Positions 57,505-64,000 of a stretch of DNA of 64,000 nt are shown in pieces (position 1 is the first letter of the stretch; every line of letters begins with the position of its first letter). This DNA comes from CANIGN01 sp041391385 (GTDB lineage: Bacteria; Bdellovibrionota; UBA2428), in the NCBI GenBank assembly GCA_041391385.1, contig JAWKOD010000006.1, positions 248,001-312,000 on the forward strand. The letters are read 5' to 3'. Position numbers and translations under genes: made by a program. The notes below the pieces were generated by a model. It was not told the DNA's origin. It searched no databases and saw only the letters and a list, made by a program, of their open reading frames with translations.

Positions 57505-57971
57505 GTTTTTCAAACAGAAATAAAGTTTTTTTGCCCCTCTTGATATTGGCTATCCTTTTGGGAATAGGACTAAGTTATAAACCAATCACTTATTATATAA
57601 GAAGTTTTTTCTATCAAAGAAGCTTCTTAGAGCGTGTAAGGGATTCGGTCGCTGCAGAAAAGGATCTCGACCTTCGTGATTTTAAACGAGGCGACTGGGA
57701 TAAAATCGTTTGGGTTGCCCCCTATGAAAACCCCTGTGAGCTAGGAGAAGCTTTTAAAGCGTGGTGGCTCTTCTGTAGGGGGGCTCAGGAAGATTCAGAG
57801 TTTAAAATTTTCTTCCTTCGCAATTCAGAACCCGTAGCGGGCTTTAGGGTTCTTCGGTTTTATTTAGATTTAGTTGAAAGTAACATTCCTAAGGATATTG
57901 AGCGTGAAGAGACAATTTTTAAATTCGATCATTTCGAACAATTTCCTACAGTGCAGCAACATATACAGTGA
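57501..57971 (+). CDS. Hypothetical membrane-anchored protein, 156 aa
   Basis: Starts with GTG at 57501, overlapping the SDR stop (GTGA), so translational coupling is likely. An N-terminal transmembrane helix (FLPLLILAILLGIGLSY) is followed by a soluble domain with 'RDSVAAEKDLDLRDFKRGDW', 'DKIVWVAPYENPCELGEAFK' and 'EPVAGFRVLRFYLDLVESN'. No family recognised. Two Cys residues may form a disulfide if the domain is periplasmic. Confidence 0.7.
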   Translation: MSFSNRNKVFLPLLILAILLGIGLSYKPITYYIRSFFYQRSFLERVRDSVAAEKDLDLRDFKRGDWDKIVWVAPYENPCELGEAFKAWWLFCRGAQEDSEFKIFFLRNSEPVAGFRVLRFYLDLVESNIPKDIEREETIFKFDHFEQFPTVQQHIQ

Positions 57972-57996
57972 TTTAAATTAGGGTTAGATTAGCGCT

Positions 57997-58851
57997 ATGA
58001 CACAATCACCAATTATGAATGTGGCGGTTCTTGGAAGTGGACAAATGGGTGCTGGAATTGCACAAGTTGCAGCTCAATCTGCCAAAAATGTACATATATA
58101 TGATACGCGTCCGGAAGCTCTGATAAAAGCCAAAGAGGGTATTCAAAAGAGTCTTGAAAAATTAGAAGCAAAAAAAATCATTCAAGAAAAAGCTGCGGAT
58201 GTTCTCAATCGAATTAAATTTGTTGAGAGGCTCGTCGACATTGCACTCGCTGATATCGTAATAGAAGCCGTAACCGAGAGTTATCAGGTTAAATCTGATC
58301 TTTTTAAACAAGTAGAAGAAGTTGTAAAAGCAGAAACAATTCTTGCTTCCAATACAAGTTCTATCAGTATTACTAAAATAGCCTCATGCCTTAAAAATCC
58401 AAGTCGATTTATTGGAATGCATTTTATGAACCCCGTTCCTATTATGAAATTAGTAGAGGTAATTCCTGGTTTAGCTACAAGTGAAGAAACAAAAACAAAT
58501 GTTTTAGCGTTAGCTTCTGAGATGGGTAAAGTTACAGTTGAATCGCGAGATATGCCCGGATTTATTGTAAACCGTATTTTAATGCCCATGATAAACGAGG
58601 CGTGTTTTGCGCTTCAAGAAAACTTAGCAACGGCAAAAGACATTGATGAAGCAATGAAACTTGGCACAAATCAACCAATGGGACCACTTACTTTAGCGGA
58701 TTTTATTGGACTCGATACATGTCTTTACATTATGGGAGTTCTCCACGAAGGATTAGGCGATTCTAAGTATCGACCGTCTCCTTTGTTGAGGCAGTATGTT
58801 GAGGCGGGCTGGCTAGGTAGAAAAACAGGTCGTGGGTTTTATTCCTATTAA
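57997..58851 (+). CDS. hbd: 3-hydroxyacyl-CoA (3-hydroxybutyryl-CoA) dehydrogenase
   Basis: 284 aa NAD-dependent enzyme acting on 3-hydroxyacyl-CoA. 'VAVLGSGQMGAGIAQVAAQS' is the Rossmann motif. 'LASNTSSISITKIAS' and 'FIGMHFMNPVPIMKLVEVI' (catalytic His) follow. 'GFIVNRILMPMINEACFAL' and 'LTLADFIGLDTCLYIM' complete the C-domain. Single-domain length matches Hbd/PaaH rather than the FadB fusion. With the acyl-CoA dehydrogenase at 62213 it fits beta-oxidation or butyryl-CoA metabolism. Confidence 0.93.
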   Translation: MTQSPIMNVAVLGSGQMGAGIAQVAAQSAKNVHIYDTRPEALIKAKEGIQKSLEKLEAKKIIQEKAADVLNRIKFVERLVDIALADIVIEAVTESYQVKSDLFKQVEEVVKAETILASNTSSISITKIASCLKNPSRFIGMHFMNPVPIMKLVEVIPGLATSEETKTNVLALASEMGKVTVESRDMPGFIVNRILMPMINEACFALQENLATAKDIDEAMKLGTNQPMGPLTLADFIGLDTCLYIMGVLHEGLGDSKYRPSPLLRQYVEAGWLGRKTGRGFYSY

Positions 58852-58869
58852 AACTACAAAGGCTATATT

Positions 58870-59397
58870 ATGAATCCGTTTGAATCCGGTGAAAGAAGAG
58901 TTGTTCCAGCAACTCTCATATATTTGTTTTGTCAGAATAAAGTCTTGATGATCCATAGGATAAAAAAAAACAAGGACATTCACGAAGGAAAATGGAATGG
59001 GATTGGCGGTAAGCTCGAGCTTGAAGAATCTCCCGAAGAAGGGGCCATTAGAGAAATCAAAGAAGAAAGTGGCATCTCCCTACTTCCATCACAGCTTAAG
59101 CCAATGGGTGTACTTACCTTTCCTTCTTTTAAAGTAGATTCTAAAACTAACTTCGAACAAGATTGGATTTGTTTTCTTTTTAGAGCCGACCTCGAGGGGT
59201 CTTTAGCTGATTATAAATTAGTGAACAGTGATGAAGGTCACCTCGAGTGGGTCGATCAGGAGAAAATCATAACTCTTCCTCTTTGGGACGGAGACTATGA
59301 ATTCATCCCCAAGGTTATTCAAGGCAAAGCGTTTATTGGAACTTATTGGTATAAAGACAAGAAACTTATAAAGTATACGCTCAAAGATATTTGCTAA
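58870..59397 (+). CDS. Nudix hydrolase (MutT/MTH1-like)
   Basis: 175 aa. The Nudix box is 'GGKLELEESPEEGAIREIK' followed by EESGI, complete (GX5EX7REUXEEXGU). The N-terminal 'ATLIYLFCQNKVLMIHRIKK' and 'GKWNGIGGKLE' resemble MTH1-type 8-oxo-dGTP diphosphatases, which remove oxidised nucleotides. It follows hbd by 18 bp. Substrate not provable from sequence. Confidence 0.88.
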   Translation: MNPFESGERRVVPATLIYLFCQNKVLMIHRIKKNKDIHEGKWNGIGGKLELEESPEEGAIREIKEESGISLLPSQLKPMGVLTFPSFKVDSKTNFEQDWICFLFRADLEGSLADYKLVNSDEGHLEWVDQEKIITLPLWDGDYEFIPKVIQGKAFIGTYWYKDKKLIKYTLKDIC

Positions 59398-59448
59398 TTA
59401 CGGTTTAACTACCTAGCTCTTTTAGCTAGATGCTTTTATTCTAATTGT

Positions 59449-60906
59449 ATGCGATGCCTCGTTTTAATACATGCTTTTTTTATAGCGTCTCTCATTTACG
59501 CTCAAACAAATTCAAAGCTTCCACCTAAGTCAATTTATGATGCCAAAGCAAATGCAAGTTCTCCTTCTTCTGAATCGATAATCCCTGAGATTAAACCAGA
59601 GGCATCTGTGGATGAGCTTTCCTCTGAGAATGACAACTCATCACCTGAGGAAGTTTCAGACGCTACAGCTTCAACTTCTTCTGTCTCATCAGAGGAAGTA
59701 ATAGATGGGATCATTGAAGAATCTCCCGAACGCGTTGCGAAACTACAAGAGCAACTCAAGGGGCAAGTTGAGCTCTTAGAAGAATTAGTGAGTGTTTCAA
59801 GTGACACAAAATTAGAAATAGAAGGTGTTAATAAAGTTCAATCTATTATTGAACGAGAACTTAAAAAATTAAAATTTAAAGTTGAGTTAATCGACAATCC
59901 TGATCCATTTACAAAATCTGGGAAGCTTTTAGTGGGGACTTTTGCAGGTAAAAACACGGAGCAGTACATTACCTTGCTCTCGCACGCTGACACTGTATTT
60001 CCCGCAACTACGGGTTTCAAAAAATTTGAAAAAATCTCTGACTCTGAAGCCAAAGGACCAGGAGTTATTGATGACAAGGGTGGAGTGGTTGTAGGGCTAG
60101 AAGCCCTAAGACTTTTTTTATTAGCAAATCCGAATCCAGAATATTCAGTTCGTTTCATAGTGAGTCCCAGCGAGGAAATAGGGTCTACTGGATTTCTCAA
60201 TTTATTTGCTCAGTACTCTCTTTCCAGCGTAGCTGTTTTTGGTCTCGAGCCTGCACTTGATAAAGGCGACATCGTCGATTCAAGAAGAGGAGATAGGTGG
60301 TATGAAGTCACCGTAAAAGGACGCGAAGCACACGCCGGCAGACAACACCGAGTGGGAGTAAACGCTTGTCACGAACTGGCGATTAAAATTGAAAAGCTCC
60401 AAAAACTCACAAACTACAGACGTGATGTCACAATTAGCGTGGGAGCTATTCAAGGTGGTAAAGATAAATATGCAATTGTTTGTGGTGAAGCGAGCATGAA
60501 ACTTGACGTGCGCTTTTCAGGGCCCAAAAATAGAAAACGAATTCTAAAACTTGTTGAGGGGATTTTGAATACACAATACGTAAAGGCTGCCTCAGATGGA
60601 GCGCGTGCGACTACGGAATGGAAGATTGTTGACGATCCCATGCCCTTTAACGCCGATCCCGCGAGTAAAAATCTTATTGAAATTTATAAGAAAGTCATAC
60701 TCGATGTTGAGGGAAGAAAAATTTCTGCGGCGCGATCCGGTGGCACAAGTGACATTAACTTCTTTTACAGACCCGGAGTTGTTCTTATAGACGGATTAGG
60801 CGCAATAGGATCTGGCATGCACACTCACGAAGAAAAGATTCAACTGAGATCGTTACAAACCCGTGCCATCGCGCTTTCCAAACTTATACAGGCAGCAGGA
60901 CTTTAA
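59449..60906 (+). CDS. Exported M20 family metallopeptidase (carboxypeptidase G2-like)
   Basis: 485 aa. An N-terminal signal peptide (MRCLVLIHAFFIASLIYA) is followed by an unusual Ser/Glu/Pro-rich acidic linker of about 70 residues. The M20 catalytic domain begins near residue 105. Metal and catalytic motifs are 'LLSHADTVFP' (His-x-Asp), 'GPGVIDDKGGVVVGLEAL' (bridging Asp), 'IVSPSEEIGSTGF' (Glu-Glu), and 'GTSDINFF'. A lid/dimerisation domain (VKGREAHAGRQHRVGVNAC) is present. Family members hydrolyse C-terminal glutamate from folates or peptides; the substrate here is inferred only. Confidence 0.88.
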   Translation: MRCLVLIHAFFIASLIYAQTNSKLPPKSIYDAKANASSPSSESIIPEIKPEASVDELSSENDNSSPEEVSDATASTSSVSSEEVIDGIIEESPERVAKLQEQLKGQVELLEELVSVSSDTKLEIEGVNKVQSIIERELKKLKFKVELIDNPDPFTKSGKLLVGTFAGKNTEQYITLLSHADTVFPATTGFKKFEKISDSEAKGPGVIDDKGGVVVGLEALRLFLLANPNPEYSVRFIVSPSEEIGSTGFLNLFAQYSLSSVAVFGLEPALDKGDIVDSRRGDRWYEVTVKGREAHAGRQHRVGVNACHELAIKIEKLQKLTNYRRDVTISVGAIQGGKDKYAIVCGEASMKLDVRFSGPKNRKRILKLVEGILNTQYVKAASDGARATTEWKIVDDPMPFNADPASKNLIEIYKKVILDVEGRKISAARSGGTSDINFFYRPGVVLIDGLGAIGSGMHTHEEKIQLRSLQTRAIALSKLIQAAGL

Positions 60907-60913
60907 TAGATCC

Positions 60914-62152
60914 TTAAGCAAAATCGTTAATAAAGCAGCCTTCTTTCATGATTTGCTCTTTTTTGCCATCGTGATGAATACCGTGAATATTCATCTCGGG
61001 GCAGCCAATCATGAAGTCCGTATGCTGAATAGAAGAGTTAAAGCCGTGCTTCATCAGTTCTTCTGGAGTGTAGTTCTTATCTTCAACTCCAAGAGGATAA
61101 GCACCTCCAAAAGCCATGTGGCAGGCTGCATTTTCATCAATCAAAATTGAATAGAATGTTTTGCCACTTTGGAAAATAGGAGAAGTACTATCTACGAGGG
61201 CAATTTCACCTAAGTAGCGAGCTTGTGGATCTGAGTTAAAGAAAGACTCAAGTGCGGAGGCTCCTCGTTTTGCTGAGAAGTTTACACATTTTCCATCTTT
61301 AAATTCGAACTCTGCGCCTTCAACAATTTGATTCATAACTTCTACAGGACGAGTCATGCGAGCACGGCCTTGAGTTTTTCTCCAGTCAGGAGACGTAAAG
61401 ACTTCCTCTGTCGGAATGTTGGCTAAATAGCGAAAACCTTTTGTGGTGTTGTCGTGCGATCCGCCCTGCCAGCAGCTTTCTTGGATAAGTTCTACTTCAA
61501 GCGAAGTGCCGGGGGCTTCGAGGTGCAGTTTTAAAAATTTCTTCTCGTTGAGGACAGTTCCTCTTTTAACAAGTTTGTCTGAAAGCTTTCTCCAAGTTTC
61601 TGAAGGATTAGGGGTATCTAAACGCAAAATTTTTGCTAAGATTTCCCAAAAGGCCAAAGTTGTTTCTGGGCCTTCAGGTGTCCCCATCACAAGAGCCGCC
61701 CATTTAGGAGTGGGAAGCGCAGATATCGACCAAGGCATATCACCTCGTATAATAGATGAACGAAATTTTGCGGCTGCGGCTCGAGCAGCCTTATCTGCGG
61801 TTAAGCTTTTTGCTCCATCTACACCAGCGAAAAGATCAGGGTCCCCTTTGCCGTCTAAGTGAATGCGAGCCCATGGGAGTTGTGAAGCTTCATCAAAAAG
61901 ACTTTTTACAAATTCAGGCAAATAACCACAGCTGTCTGCAGTCCCTGAATCAAGTCTAGCTCGATGAGCTTTCATGAACTTCGGGTCAAACCATACATAT
62001 TTTGCGCCTCGTTTATAGGCCTCAGCTCCAAGCTGCTCTGCGTATTCAGCCAAAGCCGCATCAAAAGAAATGTAGACCTGTTGGTCTTTTTTCATCTCGA
62101 TACCAGTTGAAAGAACAAGGTCTATAAACTTATCAAAATAAGGAAGTTGCAT
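60914..62152 (-). CDS. M29 family aminopeptidase
   Basis: 412 aa cytoplasmic metallo-aminopeptidase of the AmpS/PepS (thermophilic metalloprotease) family. Metal ligands are visible in 'GAEFEFKDGKCVNFSAKRG', 'YLGEIALVDSTSP', 'ILIDENAACHMAFGGAYP' and 'SIQHTDFMIGCPEMNIHG'. The N-terminus 'FDKFIDLVLSTGIEMKKDQQ' is typical. Intact. It converges with the M20 gene (7-bp gap) and is divergent from the acyl-CoA dehydrogenase with a 60-bp promoter region. Confidence 0.88.
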   Translation of the reverse strand: MQLPYFDKFIDLVLSTGIEMKKDQQVYISFDAALAEYAEQLGAEAYKRGAKYVWFDPKFMKAHRARLDSGTADSCGYLPEFVKSLFDEASQLPWARIHLDGKGDPDLFAGVDGAKSLTADKAARAAAAKFRSSIIRGDMPWSISALPTPKWAALVMGTPEGPETTLAFWEILAKILRLDTPNPSETWRKLSDKLVKRGTVLNEKKFLKLHLEAPGTSLEVELIQESCWQGGSHDNTTKGFRYLANIPTEEVFTSPDWRKTQGRARMTRPVEVMNQIVEGAEFEFKDGKCVNFSAKRGASALESFFNSDPQARYLGEIALVDSTSPIFQSGKTFYSILIDENAACHMAFGGAYPLGVEDKNYTPEELMKHGFNSSIQHTDFMIGCPEMNIHGIHHDGKKEQIMKEGCFINDFA

Positions 62153-62212
62153 AATGCGAGCTTCACATAAACTCTGCTTTTGGTCTATGAAGAATTAGAC
62201 TAGACTCGAAGC

Positions 62213-63379
62213 GTGGCAACAATTTGGTCGGATGCATTCCTTTCCCCAGAACACATTGAAATAGCGCAAATGGCACGTGACTTTGCAAATAAAGAAGTCG
62301 CTCCCTTAGCGGCTGAAATTGATTTAAAACATAAAATCCCAACAGAGCTCATAGAAAAACTATCCGCTCTGGGTTTTTTAGGAATGAATGTCGATCCTGA
62401 ATGGGGCGGTGCGGGACTCGACACCTTGAGTTATGTTTCTGCTCTCGAAGAAATCTCGGTAGCTTGTGCCTCAACCTCAGTACTCATGAGTGTAAACAAC
62501 AGTCTTGTGAGTAATCCTTTGCAAAAATACGGAAGCCCCGAACAAAAGAAAAAATATCTCACTAAATTAGCCACGGGGGAATGGATCGGATGCTACTGCC
62601 TTTCCGAGCCGGGCTCTGGGTCAGATGCAGCTGCCATGAAAACACGCGCTGTAAAAAAAGAAGATAAATGGAAAATCAATGGCGTTAAAAATTTCATCAC
62701 AAACGGAGCCGAAGCCAAACTTGCAGTGGTTTACTCAAACTCAGCTCCCGAACTAAAGCACAAGGGAATTACGGCTTTTTTAATTGAAAAAGAACAAGCT
62801 GGTTACGTCATTGCTAAGCTGGAAGAAAAATTAGGCATCCGTGGTTCGAGCACAGCGCAGATTATTTTTGAGGATATTCTATTAAGTGAAAACTTTATTC
62901 TCGGTGAAGTGGGTGGGGGCTTTAAAGTTGCCATGAACACGCTTGATGGTGGACGTATTGGGATTGCAGCACAAGCTATTGGTATAGCTCGCGCGTGCCT
63001 CGAAGAAGCCGCAGTTTACGCAACTGAGCGCGAAGCCTTTGGAAAACCCATTGCGAGCTTACAAACCATACAAAACTATATTGCCGACATGAGTGTAAAA
63101 ATTAACGCCGCTCGTATGCTCACGCGTGTAGCCGCCCTGAAGAAAGATTCAGGAGTAAGCTGCACTCGTGAAGCCGCTGAGGCCAAACTTTTTGCAAGTG
63201 AAATGTGTATGGAAGTTGCCGTAAAAGGCGTACAAATCCTAGGAGGCTACGGTTTTACAACGGATTATCCCATGGAGCGCCACTTTAGAGACGCAAAAAT
63301 CACTGAAATCTACGAGGGCACAAGTGAGATTCAAAGACTTGTTATAGCAAGGGAAGTTTTTAAATCCATAAGCTCATAA
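62213..63379 (+). CDS. Acyl-CoA dehydrogenase
   Basis: 388 aa, GTG start at 62213. FAD-dependent first step of beta-oxidation. 'GCYCLSEPGSGSDAAAMKT' and 'INGVKNFITNGAEA' are the FAD/substrate motifs. 'KLGIRGSSTAQIIFEDI' and the catalytic base Glu in 'ITEIYEGTSEIQRLVIARE' follow. 'GGYGFTTDYPMERHFRDAK' is the short-chain (butyryl-type) signature, so chain length is probably short. An electron-transfer flavoprotein is expected elsewhere. sdhC begins 94 bp downstream. Confidence 0.94.
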   Translation: MATIWSDAFLSPEHIEIAQMARDFANKEVAPLAAEIDLKHKIPTELIEKLSALGFLGMNVDPEWGGAGLDTLSYVSALEEISVACASTSVLMSVNNSLVSNPLQKYGSPEQKKKYLTKLATGEWIGCYCLSEPGSGSDAAAMKTRAVKKEDKWKINGVKNFITNGAEAKLAVVYSNSAPELKHKGITAFLIEKEQAGYVIAKLEEKLGIRGSSTAQIIFEDILLSENFILGEVGGGFKVAMNTLDGGRIGIAAQAIGIARACLEEAAVYATEREAFGKPIASLQTIQNYIADMSVKINAARMLTRVAALKKDSGVSCTREAAEAKLFASEMCMEVAVKGVQILGGYGFTTDYPMERHFRDAKITEIYEGTSEIQRLVIAREVFKSISS

Positions 63380-63473
63380 GCTACAAAAGAATAATGTTTT
63401 CATAATTTTGTCTTACTCAGAAACCCTAAAGCTTGCTTGGAAACAAAATCCCTTTCTTGTAAGTTAATGGCTA

Positions 63474-64000
63474 ATGACCTGCGGAAAATGCGAATCATGT
63501 TGTAACTCCAAATTTTGGACTTTTTTAAAATCAACGGTAGGAAGAAAATTTGTGATGGGGCTTACAGGCCTTATGCTTGCAGGTTTTGTTTTTACTCATA
63601 TGGCGGGAAATCTCATCATTATATTTAAAGGTGCAGATGCCTACAACCTTTATGGTCATAGCATTACGAGCAATCCTCTCTATCCGCTCATTGGTCCGGG
63701 CTTATTGGGTATTTTTATCATTCACATCCTCACGGCAATAAGCTTATCGCTTGAAAATCGCAAAAGTCGTGCAAGTAAATATATTGCAGGAGCGACCAAT
63801 GGCGAAAAAGCGGTGCCTGTCGCAAGTCGAACAATGGTTTATTCTGGAACTATTCTTTTAGCCTTTCTCATTTCTCACCTCATAACTTTTAAATACGGAA
63901 CTCACTACAGCACGCTTGTGGGAGATATCGAAGTTCGAGATTTGGCTCGACTCTTTTTTGAAGTCTTCACAAGTCCTATTTATGTTGTGGGATACCTTAT
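63474..64000 (+). CDS. sdhC: Succinate dehydrogenase cytochrome b subunit (3' partial)
   Basis: The ORF runs from the ATG at 63474 off the window end; about 175 residues are visible. After a short N-terminus the sequence has 'GRKFVMGLTGLMLAGFVFTHM' (first transmembrane helix with a haem-ligand His) and further helices 'GLLGIFIIHILTAISLSLEN' and 'GTILLAFLISHLITFKYG'. This is the single-polypeptide, five-helix cytochrome b type (SdhC/FrdC of epsilon/delta-type complexes). The N-terminus MTCGKCESCCNS holds four cysteines (CxxCxxCC), unusual for SdhC. sdhA and sdhB are expected beyond the window. Confidence 0.87.
   Translation, partial: MTCGKCESCCNSKFWTFLKSTVGRKFVMGLTGLMLAGFVFTHMAGNLIIIFKGADAYNLYGHSITSNPLYPLIGPGLLGIFIIHILTAISLSLENRKSRASKYIAGATNGEKAVPVASRTMVYSGTILLAFLISHLITFKYGTHYSTLVGDIEVRDLARLFFEVFTSPIYVVGYL

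Overview
The window looks like chromosomal DNA from a Gram-negative bacterium of moderate-to-low GC. I infer a member of the Bdellovibrionota (Bdellovibrio-like predators) from the mix of proteobacterial housekeeping operons with large Cys-rich secreted proteins, many lipoproteins and unknown periplasmic proteins. That placement is an inference and no marker here proves it. I see no phage, transposase, CRISPR array, rRNA or complete tRNA.

Layout. 1-4173: the 3' part of a giant secreted protein with thrombospondin type 1 (TSP1) repeats. 4180-8084: an unknown gene, a GNAT-like gene coupled to a VAO/4-cresol-dehydrogenase-type flavoprotein, and elbB. 8122-13403: a fatty-acid cluster yceD-rpmF-fabH-fabD-fabG-acpP-fabF. 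13404-14057: a non-coding gap with a candidate structured RNA ending in an intrinsic terminator, and a palindrome upstream of an XRE regulator. 14424-16666: rpiB-glyA-nrdR. 16939-19480: two secreted proteins. 19494-25389 (minus): ftsY, zapA, fau, rny, ymdB, tyrS. 25393-30839 (minus): sucA-sucB-lpd, the 2-oxoglutarate dehydrogenase complex. 30920-37448: uncharacterised exported proteins, including one with an internal duplication. 37451-37594: a long imperfect hairpin repeat. 37612-41261: mutS and mreB. 41275-47720: an FHA protein, an outer-membrane barrel, a ferritin and two paralogous lipoproteins. 47943-56698: rimP-nusA-infB-truB-rpsO-pnp-dut. 56806-64000: an SDR, hbd, a Nudix hydrolase, M20 and M29 peptidases, an acyl-CoA dehydrogenase and the start of sdhC.

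The genes describe an aerobic heterotroph. 2-Oxoglutarate dehydrogenase and succinate dehydrogenase represent the TCA cycle. Acyl-CoA dehydrogenase and hydroxyacyl-CoA dehydrogenase represent beta-oxidation, and the fab cluster is type II fatty-acid synthesis. M20 and M29 peptidases suggest peptide use. Translation and RNA turnover are covered by rimP, nusA, infB, truB, rpsO, pnp and rny, and cell shape and division by mreB and zapA.

Reading quality: at least twelve genes, including rpmF, rpsO, infB, pnp, tyrS, sucA, sucB, lpd and mutS, are interrupted by roughly thirty apparent single-base frameshifts. Each can be repaired by one inserted or deleted base, several of them in a homopolymer run. 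The simplest explanation is uncorrected indel errors in the assembly, so I annotate these as whole genes with the break positions. The items I would look at first are the bacterial TSP1 protein, the candidate RNA at 13437-13606, the hairpin repeat at 37451-37594, the insertion in the IF2 GTPase domain, and the unknown exported-protein block at 30920-37448.
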